Below, piece by piece: positions 62,609-64,000 of a stretch of DNA of 64,000 nucleotides (positions are counted from its first letter, which is position 1; the number at the start of each line of letters is the position of its first letter). The notes under the pieces are model-generated. The model saw only the letters and a list, made by a program, of their open reading frames with translations, was not told the DNA's origin and made no database searches. The DNA is from an uncultured Prevotellaceae bacterium. Its GTDB lineage: Bacteria; Bacteroidota; Bacteroidia; Bacteroidales; Bacteroidaceae. Where the stretch lies: assembly GCA_902769805.1 (NCBI GenBank), contig CACXQL010000002.1, positions 62,001-126,000 on the forward strand. The letters run 5' to 3'. Both the position numbers and the translations under genes were made by a program.

Positions 62609-63432
62609 TAACTTCGTTGTTTAAATAGCATCAGCAAATGCTTCACAAAGTCTTCGTTCGTCGCAATACTGATCATATCCACATTACTCTTATTCATGGT
62701 CTCCCGGAGTTGCTGCTGACGATTCATCCAATAGTGCTCGTGTGCCTGACGGAGTTTTCTGCTACTTGTGTCAATATACTGTTCAAAACCTGTCTCAGCA
62801 TCCACTACACGCATCAATCCTACATTCGGCAACTCTTTGGCACATATCTGCAAAGGTTGCAGGAAATCCTGTTGTACATAGAAGTCACTGAGGACAAAAG
62901 CCGTACAACGACGTTTTGCCACACTTGTCAGGAACTCCAATGCCTGTTTGACATCAGTCCGTTTACTCTCAGGTTTGAAGTCCAACAGTTCTCTGATGAT
63001 ATATAGGATGTGCTTACGACCTTTCTTGGGAGGAATATATTTCTCAATATGGTCAGAGAAGAACACCACACCTATCTTATCATTATTCTGGATAGCACTG
63101 AAAGCTATGGTGGCAGCAATCTCCGTGACCATATCACGCTTCATCTGCCGTTGCGTACCAAAATCCAATGAGCCACTGACATCAATCAACAGCATCACGG
63201 TCAATTCACGCTCCTCTTCAAAAACCTTCACATAAGGACGATGGAAACGTGCCGTCACATTCCAGTCGATGTCACGCACATCATCACCATATTCATATTC
63301 GCGTACCTCGCTGAAAGCCATACCACGCCCCTTAAAGGCAGAATGGTATTGCCCGGCAAAGACATTGGCACTCAGTCCGCGTGCCTTAATCTCTATCTTC
63401 CTTACTTTCTTTAAAATCTCAGATGTCTCCAT
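62608..63432 (-). CDS. DUF58 protein of the MoxR/Bat operon
   Basis: The start at 63432 (METSEILKK) gives 274 residues; a TTG one codon upstream is less likely. The DUF58 pattern is clear: GRGMAFSEVREYEYGDDVRDIDW, then FHRPYVKVFEEERELTVMLLIDVSGS with a VWA-like D-x-S-x-S. The protein has no membrane segment. DUF58 proteins are partners of MoxR ATPases. It shares one base with the moxR stop (TGATG) and one with the following start. Confidence 0.92.
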   Translation of the reverse strand: METSEILKKVRKIEIKARGLSANVFAGQYHSAFKGRGMAFSEVREYEYGDDVRDIDWNVTARFHRPYVKVFEEERELTVMLLIDVSGSLDFGTQRQMKRDMVTEIAATIAFSAIQNNDKIGVVFFSDHIEKYIPPKKGRKHILYIIRELLDFKPESKRTDVKQALEFLTSVAKRRCTAFVLSDFYVQQDFLQPLQICAKELPNVGLMRVVDAETGFEQYIDTSSRKLRQAHEHYWMNRQQQLRETMNKSNVDMISIATNEDFVKHLLMLFKQRS

Positions 63433-64000
63433 CAAGGAACTTCTACCTTATTGATAATCTTTGAGACGATCTCCTCGCTGGTTGTATTACTTGCCTCTGC
63501 CTCATAGGTCAATCCGATACGATGACGCAATACATCATGGGCAACGGCACGAACATCCTCAGGAACGACATAGCCGCGACGCTTGATGAACGCATAGGCA
63601 CGAGCTGCTTTGGCAAGATTGATAGAAGCACGAGGACTACCACCAAAGGAGATCATATCCTTCATATCCTTCAATCCATAACGGTCGGGATAACGTGTCG
63701 CAAAGACGATATCAGCGATATACTGTTCTATCTTCTCGTCGATATAGACCTCACGAACGACTGCACGGGCATTCAAAATCTCCTGTGCTGTCGTTACAGG
63801 CTTCACTTCTGGCAAGGCACCTGCGATATTTTCACGGATGATACGTTTCTCCTCCTCCAGTGTCGGATAGTCAATAACCACTTTCAGCATAAAACGGTCC
63901 ATCTGCGCCTCTGGCAATGGATAGGTACCTTCCTGTTCTATAGGATTCTGAGTCGCCATCACCAAGAAAGGTGAAGGCAGGTCAAATGTTTCTTTACCTA
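63432..64000 (-). CDS. MoxR-family AAA+ ATPase, C-terminal part
   Basis: The frame runs off the window end at 64000 with about 189 codons visible; a full MoxR has about 330. The part seen has LVMATQNPIEQEGTYPLPEAQ (Walker B-following sensor region), DRFMLKV (the arginine-finger region) and the lid domain (ISFGGSPRASINLAKAARAYA). Walker A is outside the window. MoxR proteins act as chaperone-like ATPases with VWA proteins such as BatA and BatB. It is probably the first gene of the operon. Confidence 0.92.
   Translation of the reverse strand, partial: GKETFDLPSPFLVMATQNPIEQEGTYPLPEAQMDRFMLKVVIDYPTLEEEKRIIRENIAGALPEVKPVTTAQEILNARAVVREVYIDEKIEQYIADIVFATRYPDRYGLKDMKDMISFGGSPRASINLAKAARAYAFIKRRGYVVPEDVRAVAHDVLRHRIGLTYEAEASNTTSEEIVSKIINKVEVP

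Overview
The window comes from a bacterium of the phylum Bacteroidota, most likely a Prevotella-like member of the Bacteroidales. The evidence is: many promoters of the Bacteroidota form (-7 box TAnnTTTG, often with TTTG 19-20 nt upstream), few Shine-Dalgarno sites, a FeoA-FeoB fusion, an Rnf operon led by a RseC-like gene, a Bat aerotolerance operon, a protein with a type IX secretion C-terminal domain, a DUF3244 protein, and two-gene Bacteroidota-type RHS proteins. Almost all genes lie on the minus strand.

Layout. 1-354 is the 3' end of rlmH. 355-1500 holds an array of four 22-bp palindromic units, a REP-like element and a HepT-MntA toxin-antitoxin pair. 1615-16630 is a large minus-strand RHS/polymorphic-toxin locus. 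Its 5' end encodes a DUF3244 protein, a T9SS-type protein, an RHS shell-like protein of about 1,125 residues, and a 1,043-residue RHS protein whose tip carries a HExxxH putative metallopeptidase toxin. The RHS stop codon overlaps the start of a lipoprotein gene that is the likely immunity gene. Downstream lies a bank of small genes: putative immunity proteins (two lipoproteins, a DUF1871-like protein, an Imm11/DUF1629-like protein), a displaced RHS core tip, a RAYT transposase remnant and several secreted proteins. Copies of one repeat family sit between and inside these genes.

16819-30674 holds a membrane-bound TPR/HTH regulator, feoAB, the seven-gene rseC-rnfBCDGEA operon, an acidic conserved protein, a lipoprotein, a LysM glucosaminidase, cytidine deaminase, a beta-helix lipoprotein and a rubrerythrin. 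30797-34445 is accessory: a second 22-bp palindrome array, a phosphoesterase gene broken by an 11-bp duplication, and a tightly coupled three-gene module (unknown protein, RecB-like nuclease candidate, beta-CASP RNase-like protein).

34791-50152 is mostly housekeeping: hisS, purA, a Fur-family regulator, an AlkD-like protein, dipeptidyl peptidase III, an AraC-type regulator, recQ, a YihY protein, RNase P RNA, dnaB, nadE and queA. 50221-55381 is a defence-like island: a YhcG/DUF1016 remnant, a 21-residue membrane peptide, a 99-residue membrane protein, an MmeI-like single-chain restriction-modification enzyme and a WYL-domain regulator. A 60-bp element containing the perfect palindrome GTCCCATGATTTGGGAC is present, inverted, upstream of both the small-peptide genes and the restriction-modification gene. 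This suggests joint control, possibly by the WYL protein. A third 22-bp palindrome array follows. 55449-64000 encodes a PAP2 phosphatase and the Bat operon (moxR, DUF58, a BatD-like protein, batA, a batB-batC fusion, batD, batE).

Short 7- and 8-bp tandem repeats fill several operon gaps and also run into coding sequence in rnfC, queA, batD and batE.
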